DNA from: Mumia sp. Pv4-285
GTDB taxonomy: Bacteria; Actinomycetota; Actinomycetes; Propionibacteriales; Nocardioidaceae
Assembly: GCF_041320275.1 (NCBI RefSeq)
Contig: NZ_CP162023.1
Location: forward strand, 3,286,001 to 3,350,000
Length of the DNA stretch: 64,000 bases
Direction: 5' to 3'
A program made the position numbers and the translations under genes. The notes under the pieces are model-generated. The model had not been told where the DNA came from and ran no database searches. It saw only the letters and a list, made by a program, of their open reading frames with translations. This document shows, piece after piece, positions 14,641 to 23,837 of this stretch. Numbering within the stretch: position 1 is the first letter of the stretch; each line of letters starts with the position of its first letter.

Positions 14641-16512
14641 TCAGCCCGATCGGGTGATCCGGCGCGAGCCGACCAGCGCGGCGACCAGCGTCAACCCGAG
14701 GCAGGTGCCGAGGACGGCGAGCAGTGGTAGCCACGGGATCGTCATGCCGACCGCGGCGACGTCGCGGGTCACAGCCTGCCGGATCAGCCAACCCACGAAG
14801 CCGGTCACCACTCCCCCGACGACGAGCGCGGCACTGCCGACCAAGCCGGCCTCCCACAGCGCGGTGCGGCGCAGCTGTCGATCGGTCGCACCGAGGAGCA
14901 TCGCGGTCCGTACCTGGGCACGCCGCTGCGAGGCGCCGATCAGCACCGCGTTGACGATGGCGATGGCGGCGTACAGCCCGGCCGGGCCGAGGAACACCCA
15001 CAGCCCGAGGCTGTTGCCGGCGCGGGTCTGCTGATCGACCGCGTCGATCCACGCGTCGGCCGTGAGTACCCTCCCGGCGGTGCCGGCGAGCATTGAATCC
15101 AGGTCCGCGGAGCCGGGGTCGACGAACACGACGTCCGGGACGCTGGGCGGAAGATCGGCGACCATCGCACGAGGTACCAGCACCTCGCCGTACAGGTCCG
15201 GAGCATCACGTACGACCGCGGCGACCGTCGCGCGGATCCGCTGGCCGCCGATCCGCACCTCGATCGGGTCGCCGACGTCCGCGCCGAGGTCGAACGCGTA
15301 CGTCTCGGTCACGACGATGTCGTCGGCGCCGAGCCGGGCAAGGCTGCCGTCCACCGCGGTCAGTCCACGAGCCTGGGTCGCCGCCGGGAGGTCGATCACG
15401 TCGACCAGATCTCGCTCGCCGTCGGGCCGGAGCCGGGCCGAGACGGTGGAACGCGGGTCGGCGACGACCACGCCCTGCGCCCCGACGAGCCGCTCTGCCA
15501 CCACCGGGTCGTCTCCGGTCTCGACCACGAACGGCGTACGCAGCTGCTCGCGGTCCAGGGCCGTCGTCCAGTCGGCAGTGAAGCTCAGTGCGACGATCAG
15601 AGAACCGGCGATCGCCGAGATCGCGAGGATCGGCGCCGCGAGCGCGGCCGGCATGCGTACGGCGGTGCGCACCTGCTCGCGCGCCAGCCGCGCGGTGACG
15701 TCGCGATCGACGAACGGCCACCCCAGCAACCCGGCGAGCCACGGGAACAGCACCCCGCCGAAGCAGACCAGGCCGATCACCATGACCTCGGGCACCAGGA
15801 TCGAGATGACCACGGTGAAGAGCGGGGTGAAGTGGTCGGCAGCCGCCATCAACACGATCGGCGCGCCGAGGCAGACGGACCCGACCGTGATGGCCACGAC
15901 GCTCGGCCGGCGGCGCTCGACGCCGGCCTCACGCAGGGCAGCCGCCGGCGCGACCCGCGCTGCCCGCGCGGACGAGCGCCAGCTGCCGAGCAGCGCGACC
16001 GCGATGGCGATCGGCCCTGCCACCGCCCACGGCAGCCACGGCGGGGGTGGCTCCAGGGTGACGTCGAGTAGTCCGCGCGTGCGGAGTACCCAGACGAACA
16101 CCGTCGTGGCCGGTGTGGACAGCAGACAGCCGGCTGCCCCGGCCAGCACCGCGACGAGCGCGGACTCGCCGAGGACCATCCGGCGAACCTGCCACGGTGT
16201 CGCGCCGATCAGCCGGAGCATCCCGAGCTCACGGCGGCGGGAGGCGACCACGAAGCCGAAGGTGCTGCCCACGACGAACACGGCCATGAAAACCGAGATC
16301 CCCGACATCACGCCGACGAGGGAGGACAGGTCGGTGAGCTGGGTGCGCTGGTCGGCGCCGAGGTCCGACGCGCCGACAGCGGCGTCGACGGCGGCAGCGA
16401 GATTCACGGCGGTCCCGACCAGGACCGTCCCGCAGGCGAGGGCGACGAAGGCTCCGGCGTACGGCGGCCAGGAGCGCCGCACCGTCTGGCGGCTGAGACG
16501 AAGCATCATCAT
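14641..16512 (-). CDS. FtsX-like ABC transporter permease
   Basis: This 623-residue membrane protein has a transmembrane segment near residue 20, an FtsX domain (SGISVFMAVFVVGSTFGFVVASRRRELGMLRLIGATPWQVRRMVLGESALVAVLAG) and a second C-terminal FtsX unit (ASQRRAQVRTAMLLGATDRQLRRTALWEAGLVG) separated by a large soluble domain. This is the two-FtsX layout of MacB/BceB-type permeases. ATG at 16510-16512 overlaps the ATPase stop by four bases (ATGA), though two further in-frame ATGs follow at once. With the ATPase it probably exports or detoxifies a peptide, lipid or antibiotic. The adjacent two-component system is the likely regulator. Confidence 0.88.
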   Translation of the reverse strand: MMMLRLSRQTVRRSWPPYAGAFVALACGTVLVGTAVNLAAAVDAAVGASDLGADQRTQLTDLSSLVGVMSGISVFMAVFVVGSTFGFVVASRRRELGMLRLIGATPWQVRRMVLGESALVAVLAGAAGCLLSTPATTVFVWVLRTRGLLDVTLEPPPPWLPWAVAGPIAIAVALLGSWRSSARAARVAPAAALREAGVERRRPSVVAITVGSVCLGAPIVLMAAADHFTPLFTVVISILVPEVMVIGLVCFGGVLFPWLAGLLGWPFVDRDVTARLAREQVRTAVRMPAALAAPILAISAIAGSLIVALSFTADWTTALDREQLRTPFVVETGDDPVVAERLVGAQGVVVADPRSTVSARLRPDGERDLVDVIDLPAATQARGLTAVDGSLARLGADDIVVTETYAFDLGADVGDPIEVRIGGQRIRATVAAVVRDAPDLYGEVLVPRAMVADLPPSVPDVVFVDPGSADLDSMLAGTAGRVLTADAWIDAVDQQTRAGNSLGLWVFLGPAGLYAAIAIVNAVLIGASQRRAQVRTAMLLGATDRQLRRTALWEAGLVGSAALVVGGVVTGFVGWLIRQAVTRDVAAVGMTIPWLPLLAVLGTCLGLTLVAALVGSRRITRSG

Positions 16513-17252
16513 CGCTCCAGGCCGCTCATCGCCGCGGCGATCTGGGTCGCGTCGGCACGGTCCAACCGCCCGACCACCAGGCCGTCCTCCAGGAAAAGCG
16601 TGCTGTGCGCGTACGACGCGGAGAGGGGGTCGTGCGTCACCATCACGACCGTCTGTCGCTGCTCGTCGGCGACCGCGCGCATCAGCTCGAGCACCTGCCG
16701 ACCGGAGCTCCGGTCGAGCGCCCCCGTCGGCTCGTCGGCGAACAGCACCTCCGGCCGCAGGTGCAGCGCGCGAGCGATCGCGACCCGCTGTTGCTGGCCG
16801 CCGGACAGCTCGGGCGGTCGCCGCCGCGCCGTGCCCTCGAGACCGACCTGGCGCAGCGCGTCGACGATCGCAGCACGCCGGACGCGCCGACCGGCCAGGC
16901 GCGCCGGCAGCGCGACGTTCTCCGCTGCGGTCAGCGCGTCGAGCAGGTTGTAGGACTGGAACACGAACCCCATCGCCGTCCGCCGAAGCTTCGTCAGCCC
17001 GGTCTGGCTCATCGCACCGAGCGGCTGTCCGCCGACGACGACCTCGCCGCGGGTGGGTCGGTCGAGGCCGGCGGCTACCTGGAGCAGCGTGGACTTGCCG
17101 GATCCGGACGGCCCCATGATCGCGGTGAAGCTGCCGCGGGTGAAGGCATGCGTGACGCCGCGCAGAGCGTGCACGTCGCCCGCGCGGGACCGGTACGTGC
17201 GGGTGACGCCATCGAGTCCGACGGCGATGTCGGTCGTGAGGTGGGTGGTCAT
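16509..17252 (-). CDS. MacB/LolD-type ABC exporter ATPase
   Basis: This 247-residue ATPase has Walker A MGPSGSGKST at about residues 46-55, Q-loop FVFQSYNLLDALTAAEN, signature ELSGGQQQRVAIARAL, Walker B VLFADEPTGALD and the H-loop MVTHDP. The DEPTGALD form is typical of the MacB/LolD/BceA branch. It is the first gene of a two-gene operon with the FtsX permease. Its promoter region is shared with the divergent histidine kinase and contains a perfect 22-bp palindrome at 17307-17328. Confidence 0.92.
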   Translation of the reverse strand: MTTHLTTDIAVGLDGVTRTYRSRAGDVHALRGVTHAFTRGSFTAIMGPSGSGKSTLLQVAAGLDRPTRGEVVVGGQPLGAMSQTGLTKLRRTAMGFVFQSYNLLDALTAAENVALPARLAGRRVRRAAIVDALRQVGLEGTARRRPPELSGGQQQRVAIARALHLRPEVLFADEPTGALDRSSGRQVLELMRAVADEQRQTVVMVTHDPLSASYAHSTLFLEDGLVVGRLDRADATQIAAAMSGLER

Positions 17253-17306
17253 CTCTCCATCGAATCCGCCGACAGGCCGCCGATCTCTGTCCCGTACGCG
17301 ACACCA

Positions 17307-17328
17307 GGGGTAGCGCGTGCGCTACCCC
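17307..17328. promoter_or_regulatory. Perfect 22-bp palindrome between ABC exporter and two-component genes
   Basis: GGGGTAGCGC (17307-17316) and GCGCTACCCC (17319-17328) are exact inverted repeats around GT. It lies 55 nt before the ATPase ATG and 33 nt before the kinase ATG. Placement suggests the operator of the NarL-type response regulator at 18599-19249 (inference). Confidence 0.72.
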
Positions 17329-17360
17329 GCTCGGGCTCCTCTGCGCCCTAGGGTCGAGAC

Positions 17361-18611
17361 ATGAGCGGTACGCCGGACGCCTGGGCCGCCCTACGCGCAC
17401 AGCCCTGGCGCTACCTGGGCTCCCGGTGGCCGTGGGGTGCCCTCGCCTACCTGCTGACGACCGTGCCGGTCGGCGTGGTCGCGCTGGTCGTGCTCGGCCT
17501 CACTCTGTTCGTCGGTGCGGTGACGCTGGTCGTCGTGGTCGGGATCGTGGTGCTGGCCACGGTTCCGGTGCTGGCCGGCCTCCTGGGCGTGGTGGAGCGC
17601 GCGAGGCTGCGGCTCGTCCAGCACGCCGCACCATCGGGGATGACGCTGGCCGACCGGCTCCGCGCAGGCCGTCGCCTCGCGGTGTCCTGGCCGGAGGTCG
17701 GGTACGCGTTCCTGGTCGCCGTCGTGCTCTGGCCGCTCGATGCGCTGCTCCTCGTGCTGGCGGTGAGCTTCCCGGTCGTGATGCTGCTGGCTCCGTGGCT
17801 GGCGACCGTCGGCCGGATGGAGGTCATGGGCTGGCAGGTCGATCCCGGCGCAGAGGCATGGGCGGCCTGTGCGGTCGGCCTGGTGCTGCTGGTCGCGGCG
17901 GCGTACCTGGTCGGACTGGCAGCCGTGGCCCAGGCCGCGCTTGCCAGACTGCTGCTCGACCCCCGCCAGGCTGAGCTGGCCCGAGCGGTCGTCGACCTGA
18001 GACGGTCGCGTGTCGACCTGGTCGACGCGTTCGAGACCGAGCGCCGCCGGATCGAGCGCGATCTCCACGACGGGGTGCAGCAGCAGCTGGTCGCGCTGAC
18101 GATGACCCTCGGGCACGCAGAGCTCGATGTCCCTGAAGGGCCAGGCCTGACCCTGGTCCGCCGAGCGCACCGCCAGGCTGAGCAGGCGCTCGACGACCTG
18201 CGCGGCACCGTGCGAGGCATCCACCCGCGGGTGCTCGCCGACCACGGGCTCGCGGCCGCGGTGCACGAGATCGCCGACCGCTCGACCGTCCCGGTCGACG
18301 TCGACATCCGTCTCGAGGAGCGGCTGCAGGTTCCGGTCGAGGCTGCGGCGTACTTCGTCGTCAGCGAGGCACTCACCAACGTCGCCCGGCACGCCCGCGC
18401 GCGGCGGACCGAGGTGCACGCCTGGCGCCAGGCGGACCGCGTGGTGCTGACCGTCATCGACGACGGAGTCGGCGGAGCACGTCTGGACGGTGCAGGCAGC
18501 GGGCTGCGCGGACTCGCGATCCGCCTCGATGCCCTGGGTGGCGAACTGACGGTGAGCAGCCCGTCGGGCGGGCCGACCGAGGTGCGGATGGAGTGCCCGT
18601 GCGCCGGCTGA
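17361..18611 (+). CDS. NarL/DesK-type sensor histidine kinase
   Basis: This 416-residue kinase has an N-terminal membrane sensor region with about four hydrophobic segments (for example AYLLTTVPVGVVALVVLGLTLF and VGLVLLVAAAYLVGLAAVAQA) and little extracellular sequence. A HisKA_3 dimerisation helix follows with the phospho-acceptor in ERRRIERDLHDGVQQQLV at about residue 234. The HATPase domain shows SEALTNVARHARA (N box) and VIDDGVGGA. Such intramembrane-sensing kinases often detect envelope stress and drive a neighbouring ABC exporter. The response regulator gene overlaps its end. Confidence 0.9.
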   Translation: MSGTPDAWAALRAQPWRYLGSRWPWGALAYLLTTVPVGVVALVVLGLTLFVGAVTLVVVVGIVVLATVPVLAGLLGVVERARLRLVQHAAPSGMTLADRLRAGRRLAVSWPEVGYAFLVAVVLWPLDALLLVLAVSFPVVMLLAPWLATVGRMEVMGWQVDPGAEAWAACAVGLVLLVAAAYLVGLAAVAQAALARLLLDPRQAELARAVVDLRRSRVDLVDAFETERRRIERDLHDGVQQQLVALTMTLGHAELDVPEGPGLTLVRRAHRQAEQALDDLRGTVRGIHPRVLADHGLAAAVHEIADRSTVPVDVDIRLEERLQVPVEAAAYFVVSEALTNVARHARARRTEVHAWRQADRVVLTVIDDGVGGARLDGAGSGLRGLAIRLDALGGELTVSSPSGGPTEVRMECPCAG

Positions 18612-19249
18612 GGATCGTGCTCGCCGAGGACGCGGCGCTCCTGCGCGAGGGCCTGGTCGGCATCCTCGAGCGTGCGGGCCACGAGGTGGTGGCTGCGGTG
18701 GGCGACGCGGATGCCTTGCTCGCGTACGTCGCGAAGGAGCGACCGGACGCCGTCGTCACCGACATCCGGATGCCACCGACGCACACCGACGAAGGGCTGC
18801 GGGCGGCAGCGCGGATCCGAGGCGAGCACCCCGGCATCGCGATCATGGTGCTCTCGGCGTACGTCGCCGAGGCGTACGTCTCCGAGCTGCTCGACTCCGC
18901 TGCGGGCGGCGGCATCGGCTACCTGCTCAAGGACCGGGTCGGGCACGTCCGTGAGTTCCTCGACAGCCTCGACCGGGTGGCCGCCGGTGAGACGGTCATC
19001 GACCCGCAGGTGGTCAGGCAGCTGCTCGGCAGGCGCCGCGCCGACGGCCCGCTCGCCTCGCTGACCGAGCGCGAGAGGGAGGTGCTGGCGCTGATGGCCG
19101 AGGGTCGTACGAACGGGTCGATCGCCGAGGTGCTGGTGGTGAGCGAAGGGGCGGTGCGCAAGCACGTCGGCAACATCTTCGCCAAGCTGCGCCTCGACTC
19201 CTCCTCGGATCGCCGTGTGTCGGCGGTTCTGGCCTACCTTCGCGGATAG
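18599..19249 (+). CDS. NarL/LuxR-family response regulator
   Basis: This 216-residue regulator has an N-terminal receiver domain with the acidic pair in VLAEDAALL, phospho-acceptor Asp in VVTDIRMPP at about residue 52, the threonine/serine position in MVLSAY and the lysine in LLKDR. A C-terminal GerE helix-turn-helix follows (LTEREREVLALMAEGRTNGSIAEVL and SEGAVRKHVGNIFAKL). I prefer GTG at 18599, with GGAG 5 nt upstream; GTG at 18593 is the in-frame alternative. Either start overlaps the kinase gene. It probably regulates the divergent ABC exporter through the palindrome at 17307-17328. Confidence 0.9.
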   Translation: MRRLRIVLAEDAALLREGLVGILERAGHEVVAAVGDADALLAYVAKERPDAVVTDIRMPPTHTDEGLRAAARIRGEHPGIAIMVLSAYVAEAYVSELLDSAAGGGIGYLLKDRVGHVREFLDSLDRVAAGETVIDPQVVRQLLGRRRADGPLASLTEREREVLALMAEGRTNGSIAEVLVVSEGAVRKHVGNIFAKLRLDSSSDRRVSAVLAYLRG

Positions 19250-19326
19250 CCGGCACCAGCGTTCGGTCGCACGCCGAAGGGGCCCGTGCGAGGTAGCGTG
19301 AGTCACCCATCACCCGAGGAGCACAC

Positions 19327-21126
19327 ATGCCCGCAGACTTCGCGGATCGCACCGACTTCGACAACGCCAGCCGCGGCCTCGTCGCCGTGCTGGAACCCGC
19401 TCAGGTCCTGGCCGACGACGGTCGCGTGATCTACGACGCCGCAGGCTTCGGCGAGGCGACCAGCGGCGACTGTCCCGACACCGTGAACCCGAGTCTGTGG
19501 CGTCAGGCGCAGCTGACCGCCATCCACGGTCTGTTCGAAGTCACCGGCGGCATCTACCAGATCCGCGGATACGACTTGTCGAACATGACGCTCGTCGAAG
19601 GCGGCACCGGCGTCATCGTGATCGACCCGCTCGTCTCCGCCGAGTGCGCGTCGGCCGGCCTCGCGCTGTATCGCGAGCACCGCGGCGACCGCCCGGTCAC
19701 CGCCGTCATCTACACCCACTCCCACATCGACCACTTCGGCGGCGTGCTCGGCGTGGTCGATGCCGACACGACCGTGCCGATCGTCGCGCCCGAGCACTTC
19801 CTCGAGCACGCGGTCTCGGAGAACGTCTACGCCGGTGGCGCGATGCTCCGACGCGGGATGTACCACACGGGGATGGGCCTTCAGTTCGGCGCGACCGGGA
19901 CACTCGGTGCAGGTCTCGGATCGGCGACCTCGACGGGAACCGTGGGGCTGATCGCGCCCACGCTCGACATCACCCACACCGGGCAGGAAGAGACGCTGGA
20001 CGGCGTACGCATCGTCTTCCAGGTCACGCCCGGCACCGAGGCCCCGTCGGAGATGAACTTCTTCTTCCCCGACCACCGGGCGCTGTGCCTGGCCGAGAAC
20101 GCCACGCACAACCTGCACAACCTCCTGACGCTTCGCGGCGCCGAGGTTCGCGACGCCCGCGGCTGGTCTCGCTACATCGCCGAGGCGATCGAGCTGTACG
20201 CCCACGACAGCGACGTCGGATTCGCCTCGCACCACTGGCCGACCTGGGGCACCGACAACCTGATCCAGTTCCTCACCGAGCAGCGCGACACGTACGCGTA
20301 CCTGCACGACCAGACGCTGCGGCAGCTCAACCAGGGACTCGTCGGCAGCGAGATAGCGGAGGACTTCGCGATGCCGCCCGCCCTCGATGCGGCGTGGCAC
20401 ACCCACGGCTACTACGGCTCGGTGAGCCACAACGTCAAGGCGATCTACCAGCGCTACCTCGGCTGGTACGACGGCAACCCTGCACACCTGTGGCAGCACC
20501 CGCCGGAGGCCGCTGCTGCTCGCTATGTCAAGTCGATCGGCGGTATCGACGCCACCGTCGCGCGAGCGAAGGAGTTCGCCGAGGAAGGGGACCTGCGCTT
20601 TGCCGCCGAGCTCGCGAGCCACGCGGTCTTCGCCGAACCCGGTCACGCCGCCGCGACGGAAGTCCTCGCCGACGCACTGACCCGACTCGGCTACGGATCC
20701 GAGTGCGCGACGTGGAGGAACAACTACCTCGCGGGCGCGAGCGAGCTCGGCGGCAAGATCTTCCCCGCCAACGTCAGCGCGGCGGGCATGGCCACTGCAC
20801 TCACGATCACGCAGGTCTTCGACAGCATCGCCATCCGGATCAACGGGCCACGAGCCTGGGACGCGTCGGCATCGATCCGTTGGCACTTCACCGACGTCGA
20901 CGAGACGTACCGGATGGAGCTGTCCAACGGCGTCCTGGTCCACTACCCGACGCACCGGTCTGATCCGGCAGACCTCGTGGTGACGCTGACCAAGGCGCAG
21001 CTGCTGGGCCTGTTGGCCGGTTCGGGCACCGACGACATCACGATGGACGGGGACGCGTCAGTGATCTCCAGGATCGTCGGACTGACGGACGAGGCCGACC
21101 CGGCGTTCGCGATCGTCACCCCGTGA
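19327..21126 (+). CDS. Metallo-beta-lactamase-fold alkyl sulfatase (SdsA1-like)
   Basis: This 599-residue enzyme has the layout of type III alkylsulfatases, which release inorganic sulfate from alkyl sulfate esters. The N-terminal metallo-beta-lactamase domain carries the binuclear zinc motif THSHIDHFGG at about residue 138 and later ligands in CLAENATHNLHN and SHHWPTWG. A helical dimerisation region (about 370-480) and a C-terminal SCP2-like hydrophobic domain follow. I see no signal peptide, so it may act in the cytoplasm, unlike secreted SdsA1. The ATG follows GAGGAGCACAC. It is monocistronic and convergent with the SDR gene. Confidence 0.88.
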   Translation: MPADFADRTDFDNASRGLVAVLEPAQVLADDGRVIYDAAGFGEATSGDCPDTVNPSLWRQAQLTAIHGLFEVTGGIYQIRGYDLSNMTLVEGGTGVIVIDPLVSAECASAGLALYREHRGDRPVTAVIYTHSHIDHFGGVLGVVDADTTVPIVAPEHFLEHAVSENVYAGGAMLRRGMYHTGMGLQFGATGTLGAGLGSATSTGTVGLIAPTLDITHTGQEETLDGVRIVFQVTPGTEAPSEMNFFFPDHRALCLAENATHNLHNLLTLRGAEVRDARGWSRYIAEAIELYAHDSDVGFASHHWPTWGTDNLIQFLTEQRDTYAYLHDQTLRQLNQGLVGSEIAEDFAMPPALDAAWHTHGYYGSVSHNVKAIYQRYLGWYDGNPAHLWQHPPEAAAARYVKSIGGIDATVARAKEFAEEGDLRFAAELASHAVFAEPGHAAATEVLADALTRLGYGSECATWRNNYLAGASELGGKIFPANVSAAGMATALTITQVFDSIAIRINGPRAWDASASIRWHFTDVDETYRMELSNGVLVHYPTHRSDPADLVVTLTKAQLLGLLAGSGTDDITMDGDASVISRIVGLTDEADPAFAIVTP

Positions 21127-21137
21127 CACTCTGATCG

Positions 21138-21950
21138 TCAGTCAGCAGCGTCGGCCGTGGCGGCTTCGGCGCCCCCGTCATGCTGCGGCACGGTTGCTGC
21201 ACCGATGTCGTCAGCGAGGGGCCTGTTGCCGGCGAGGAGTCCACCATCGACGGGAAGGTCGACGCCCGTGATCCAGCGGGCGCGGTCGGACAGCAGGAAG
21301 GCCACCGCATCAGCCACGTCCTGCGGGGTGCCGACCCGCCCGAGCGGGTACCAGCGGGCTGCGCGTGCGAGCGCGTCAGGAGCTGCGACCAGCCTCGCGT
21401 TCCACGCCGCGTTCGCGATGGTCCCCGGTGAGACCGAGTTGATCCGGATGCTGTGCGGCCCGTACTGCACGGCCAGCGATCGTGTGAGATTCAGCAGCGC
21501 AGCCTTGGCTGCGCTGTACATGTCGTTGCCGAAGTAGGCATGACCGTTCACGGACGCCACGTTGACGACCGCCCCGCGGCCGGCGTCGCGCATCGCCGGC
21601 AGGAACGCCTGGGAGAGGCGGAACGTCCCGCCGAGGACGACGTCGAGGTCCTCTGACCAGGTCGCCTCGTCGATGGACTCGAACGACACGTTGCTGCACA
21701 CGGCCGCGTTGTTGACGAGGAAGTCAGGCGGGCCGAGGCGCGCGAGGACGTCGTCTGCGACCTGGCGAACGGAGTCGGCCGACCTGAGGTCGAGGTGAAC
21801 CGCCTCGGTGCTGGGGACTGCACGAGCCACTCCCCTGGCTGCGTCGACGTCACGGTCGGCGAGGACGACATAGCCTCCGTCGTCGACGATCGCTTGGGCG
21901 ATCGCACGTCCGATGTCACCGGCAGCACCTGTCACGACTGCGATGGTCAT
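21138..21950 (-). CDS. Short-chain dehydrogenase/reductase
   Basis: This 270-residue SDR has the nucleotide motif TGAAGDIGRAIA at residues 8-19, NNAAV, the catalytic Tyr-Lys in MYSAAKAAL and the tail GVDLPVDGGLLAG. The aspartate in LADRDVD at the end of beta-2 favours NAD over NADP. It lies 4 nt after the MalG-type permease and is the last gene of the importer operon, so it probably oxidises the imported sugar, a lactol or a keto-deoxy intermediate. Its substrate is not known. Confidence 0.85.
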   Translation of the reverse strand: MTIAVVTGAAGDIGRAIAQAIVDDGGYVVLADRDVDAARGVARAVPSTEAVHLDLRSADSVRQVADDVLARLGPPDFLVNNAAVCSNVSFESIDEATWSEDLDVVLGGTFRLSQAFLPAMRDAGRGAVVNVASVNGHAYFGNDMYSAAKAALLNLTRSLAVQYGPHSIRINSVSPGTIANAAWNARLVAAPDALARAARWYPLGRVGTPQDVADAVAFLLSDRARWITGVDLPVDGGLLAGNRPLADDIGAATVPQHDGGAEAATADAAD

Positions 21951-21954
21951 GTGG

Positions 21955-22905
21955 TCATCCCTTCAGTGCGCCGACGGTGAGGCCCTTGGTGATCTGCTTC
22001 TGCAGGAGCGCGAATGCGAGGAGCACAGGGACGACGGTCATCATCATCCCGGCGAACAACGTCACCCAGTTCGTGCCGTAGTTCGCCGCCTGCCCGAGCT
22101 GGAACAGACCGAGGGGCAGCGTCATCTTCTCCGGGGTATGGATCAGCAGCAGCGCGTAGAAGAACTCGTTCCAGTTCTGCAAGAAGCTGATGATGGCCAC
22201 GGACGCCACCCCGGGCCCCATGAGGGGCAGGATGACGGAGAAGAAGGTACGGGTCGGAGACGCCCCATCGATCGCCGCTGCCTCTTCCAGCTCGTACGGG
22301 AGGGTCTTCATGAAGCCGGTCAGCACGAACACGTTGAACGGCAGGTTGTACGTGGCGTACACGAGGATCAGACCGATCCGGCTGTCGAGCAGGCCGAAGT
22401 CCTGCATCAGGTTGTACAACGGTGCGAACGTCACCATCCACGGGATCATCAGACCCATCAGGAAGACCGCGAGCACGACACCGCTGAAGCGGAACTGCAC
22501 TCGAGCCAGCGGGTACGCGGCGACCACCGAGACGGCGACGCCGACGGCGGTCGCGGTCAGTGTGACCACGAGGCTGTTGCCGAAGTACGCGCCGATGTTC
22601 GCCCCGCTCCAGGCGTTGGCGTAGTTCTCCCAGCGCCAGCCTTCGGCCAGCTCCCACGGCGACGTGGCAAGGAACTCGCGGTTGGTCTTCATCGAGACGT
22701 TGAAGACCCACGCGAAAGCACTCGCGGTGGAGACGACGATGCTTCCCAGGAGCAGGTAGAAGAACAGGTGGTACGTCCGGAAGGGTGCACGCGGCTCCGT
22801 GGAACCCCGGCGCCGGCGCTTGCGCCGCTGCACCGGTTCTTCGACCGCCGGTGGCGGACTCATCGGGGCGTCCTTCTGGATGACGTCAGTACTGGAGTTC
22901 GTCAC
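21955..22905 (-). CDS. Carbohydrate ABC permease, MalG-type
   Basis: This 316-residue inner-membrane permease has six predicted helices and the EAA loop ELEEAAAIDGASPTRTFFSVILPLMGPG that docks the ATPase. It has the longer hydrophilic N-terminus usual for actinobacterial MalG homologues (Pro/Arg-rich VEEPVQRRKRRRRG). It overlaps the MalF-type gene by 20 nt. No ATPase is encoded in the operon, so a shared MsmK/UgpC-type ATPase elsewhere probably energises it. Confidence 0.9.
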   Translation of the reverse strand: MTNSSTDVIQKDAPMSPPPAVEEPVQRRKRRRRGSTEPRAPFRTYHLFFYLLLGSIVVSTASAFAWVFNVSMKTNREFLATSPWELAEGWRWENYANAWSGANIGAYFGNSLVVTLTATAVGVAVSVVAAYPLARVQFRFSGVVLAVFLMGLMIPWMVTFAPLYNLMQDFGLLDSRIGLILVYATYNLPFNVFVLTGFMKTLPYELEEAAAIDGASPTRTFFSVILPLMGPGVASVAIISFLQNWNEFFYALLLIHTPEKMTLPLGLFQLGQAANYGTNWVTLFAGMMMTVVPVLLAFALLQKQITKGLTVGALKG

Positions 22906-23764
22906 GCTTCATCACCTTGTTCAGAACCTTCGCGAGAACCAGCATGAGCACGACGAGGACCACTCCCATGGCTGCCGCGTAGCCGAAGTCGGCCTGGTCG
23001 AAGGCGACCCGGTACATCAGGGTGCCGACGGTCTCGGTGGATCCGAACGGTCCACCTCCGGTCATGATGTAGATGAAGGCGAAGGCCTGGAAGCTCTGGA
23101 CCACCCAGAGCACGAGAAGCATCCGCAGCAGGTCGGCGAGCATCGGCAGCATGATGCTGAAGAGGATCCGCCCCTCACCCGCGCCGTCGATCCGCGCCGC
23201 CTCCAGCACGTCGGTCGGCAGACGCTCGAAACCTGCGCACAGCAGGACCACCCAGATCCCGATGCCGTGCCACACGGACACGAACGTCACGGCTGCAAGA
23301 GCGGTGGCAGGGTCGCCCAGCCACGTCTTCGCCAGGGCGCCGAGGCCGAGCCCCTCCAACGTGGGATTGATCAGACCGAGCGTCGGGTGGTAGAGGAACT
23401 TCCACATGATCGACACGACCGCGACCGACAGGACGACCGGCGCGAAGACGAAGAACCGGAAGAACCGCTCGCCCCGCAGCCGGTGGGACAGCGCCCACGC
23501 GATGGTGATCGCGGGCGGGAAGAGCATCAGCGCGCCGATGATCGTCAGCAGGAACGTGTTCTTGAGCGAGCTCGCGAAGTCAGGATCCCCCACGAGTCGC
23601 TCGTACTGGTCGGTGCCGACGAACGTCATCGTCCCCGTGCGGGAGAACTCGTTGAGCGAGAGATCGATCGTACGGAACAGCGGATACAAGAAGAAGAGTG
23701 CCAAGAGCGCGAACGCAGGCAGCAGGAACGGAACGATGATCCGTCGCTGTGCTTTCCTGAGCAT
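22886..23764 (-). CDS. Carbohydrate ABC permease, MalF-type
   Basis: This 292-residue permease begins MLRKAQRRIIVPFLLPAFALLALFFLYPLF, typical of UgpA/MalF proteins. Its EAA loop reads VLEAARIDGAGEGRILFSIMLPML. Together with the MalG-type protein it forms the channel of a CUT1 family importer for oligosaccharides or sugar derivatives. It is separated from the binding-protein gene by 73 nt containing a 12-bp hairpin that may reduce downstream expression. Confidence 0.9.
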   Translation of the reverse strand: MLRKAQRRIIVPFLLPAFALLALFFLYPLFRTIDLSLNEFSRTGTMTFVGTDQYERLVGDPDFASSLKNTFLLTIIGALMLFPPAITIAWALSHRLRGERFFRFFVFAPVVLSVAVVSIMWKFLYHPTLGLINPTLEGLGLGALAKTWLGDPATALAAVTFVSVWHGIGIWVVLLCAGFERLPTDVLEAARIDGAGEGRILFSIMLPMLADLLRMLLVLWVVQSFQAFAFIYIMTGGGPFGSTETVGTLMYRVAFDQADFGYAAAMGVVLVVLMLVLAKVLNKVMKRDELQY

Positions 23765-23784
23765 GGGTCCTCCGATCGGGTGGG

Positions 23785-23821
23785 GGCTGCCGCGAGCCCT
23801 CAGTCAGGACTCGCGGCAGCC
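23785..23821 (-). terminator. 12-bp hairpin between binding-protein and permease genes
   Basis: GGCTGCCGCGAG (23785-23796) pairs perfectly with 23810-23821 around a 13-nt loop. It lies 16 nt after the binding-protein stop. In such operons this is often a partial terminator or RNA-stabilising hairpin that keeps binding protein in excess over permease. Confidence 0.7.
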
Positions 23822-23837
23822 GACGGAAAACGCGAGG

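Noticed and set aside
14641-17400. Apparent single 919-codon frame spanning the FtsX permease and the ATPase gene
   Set aside because: The upstream part is an out-of-frame reading of the ATPase gene, low in complexity. The true permease start overlaps the ATPase stop as ATGA at 16509-16512, so this is not a fusion.
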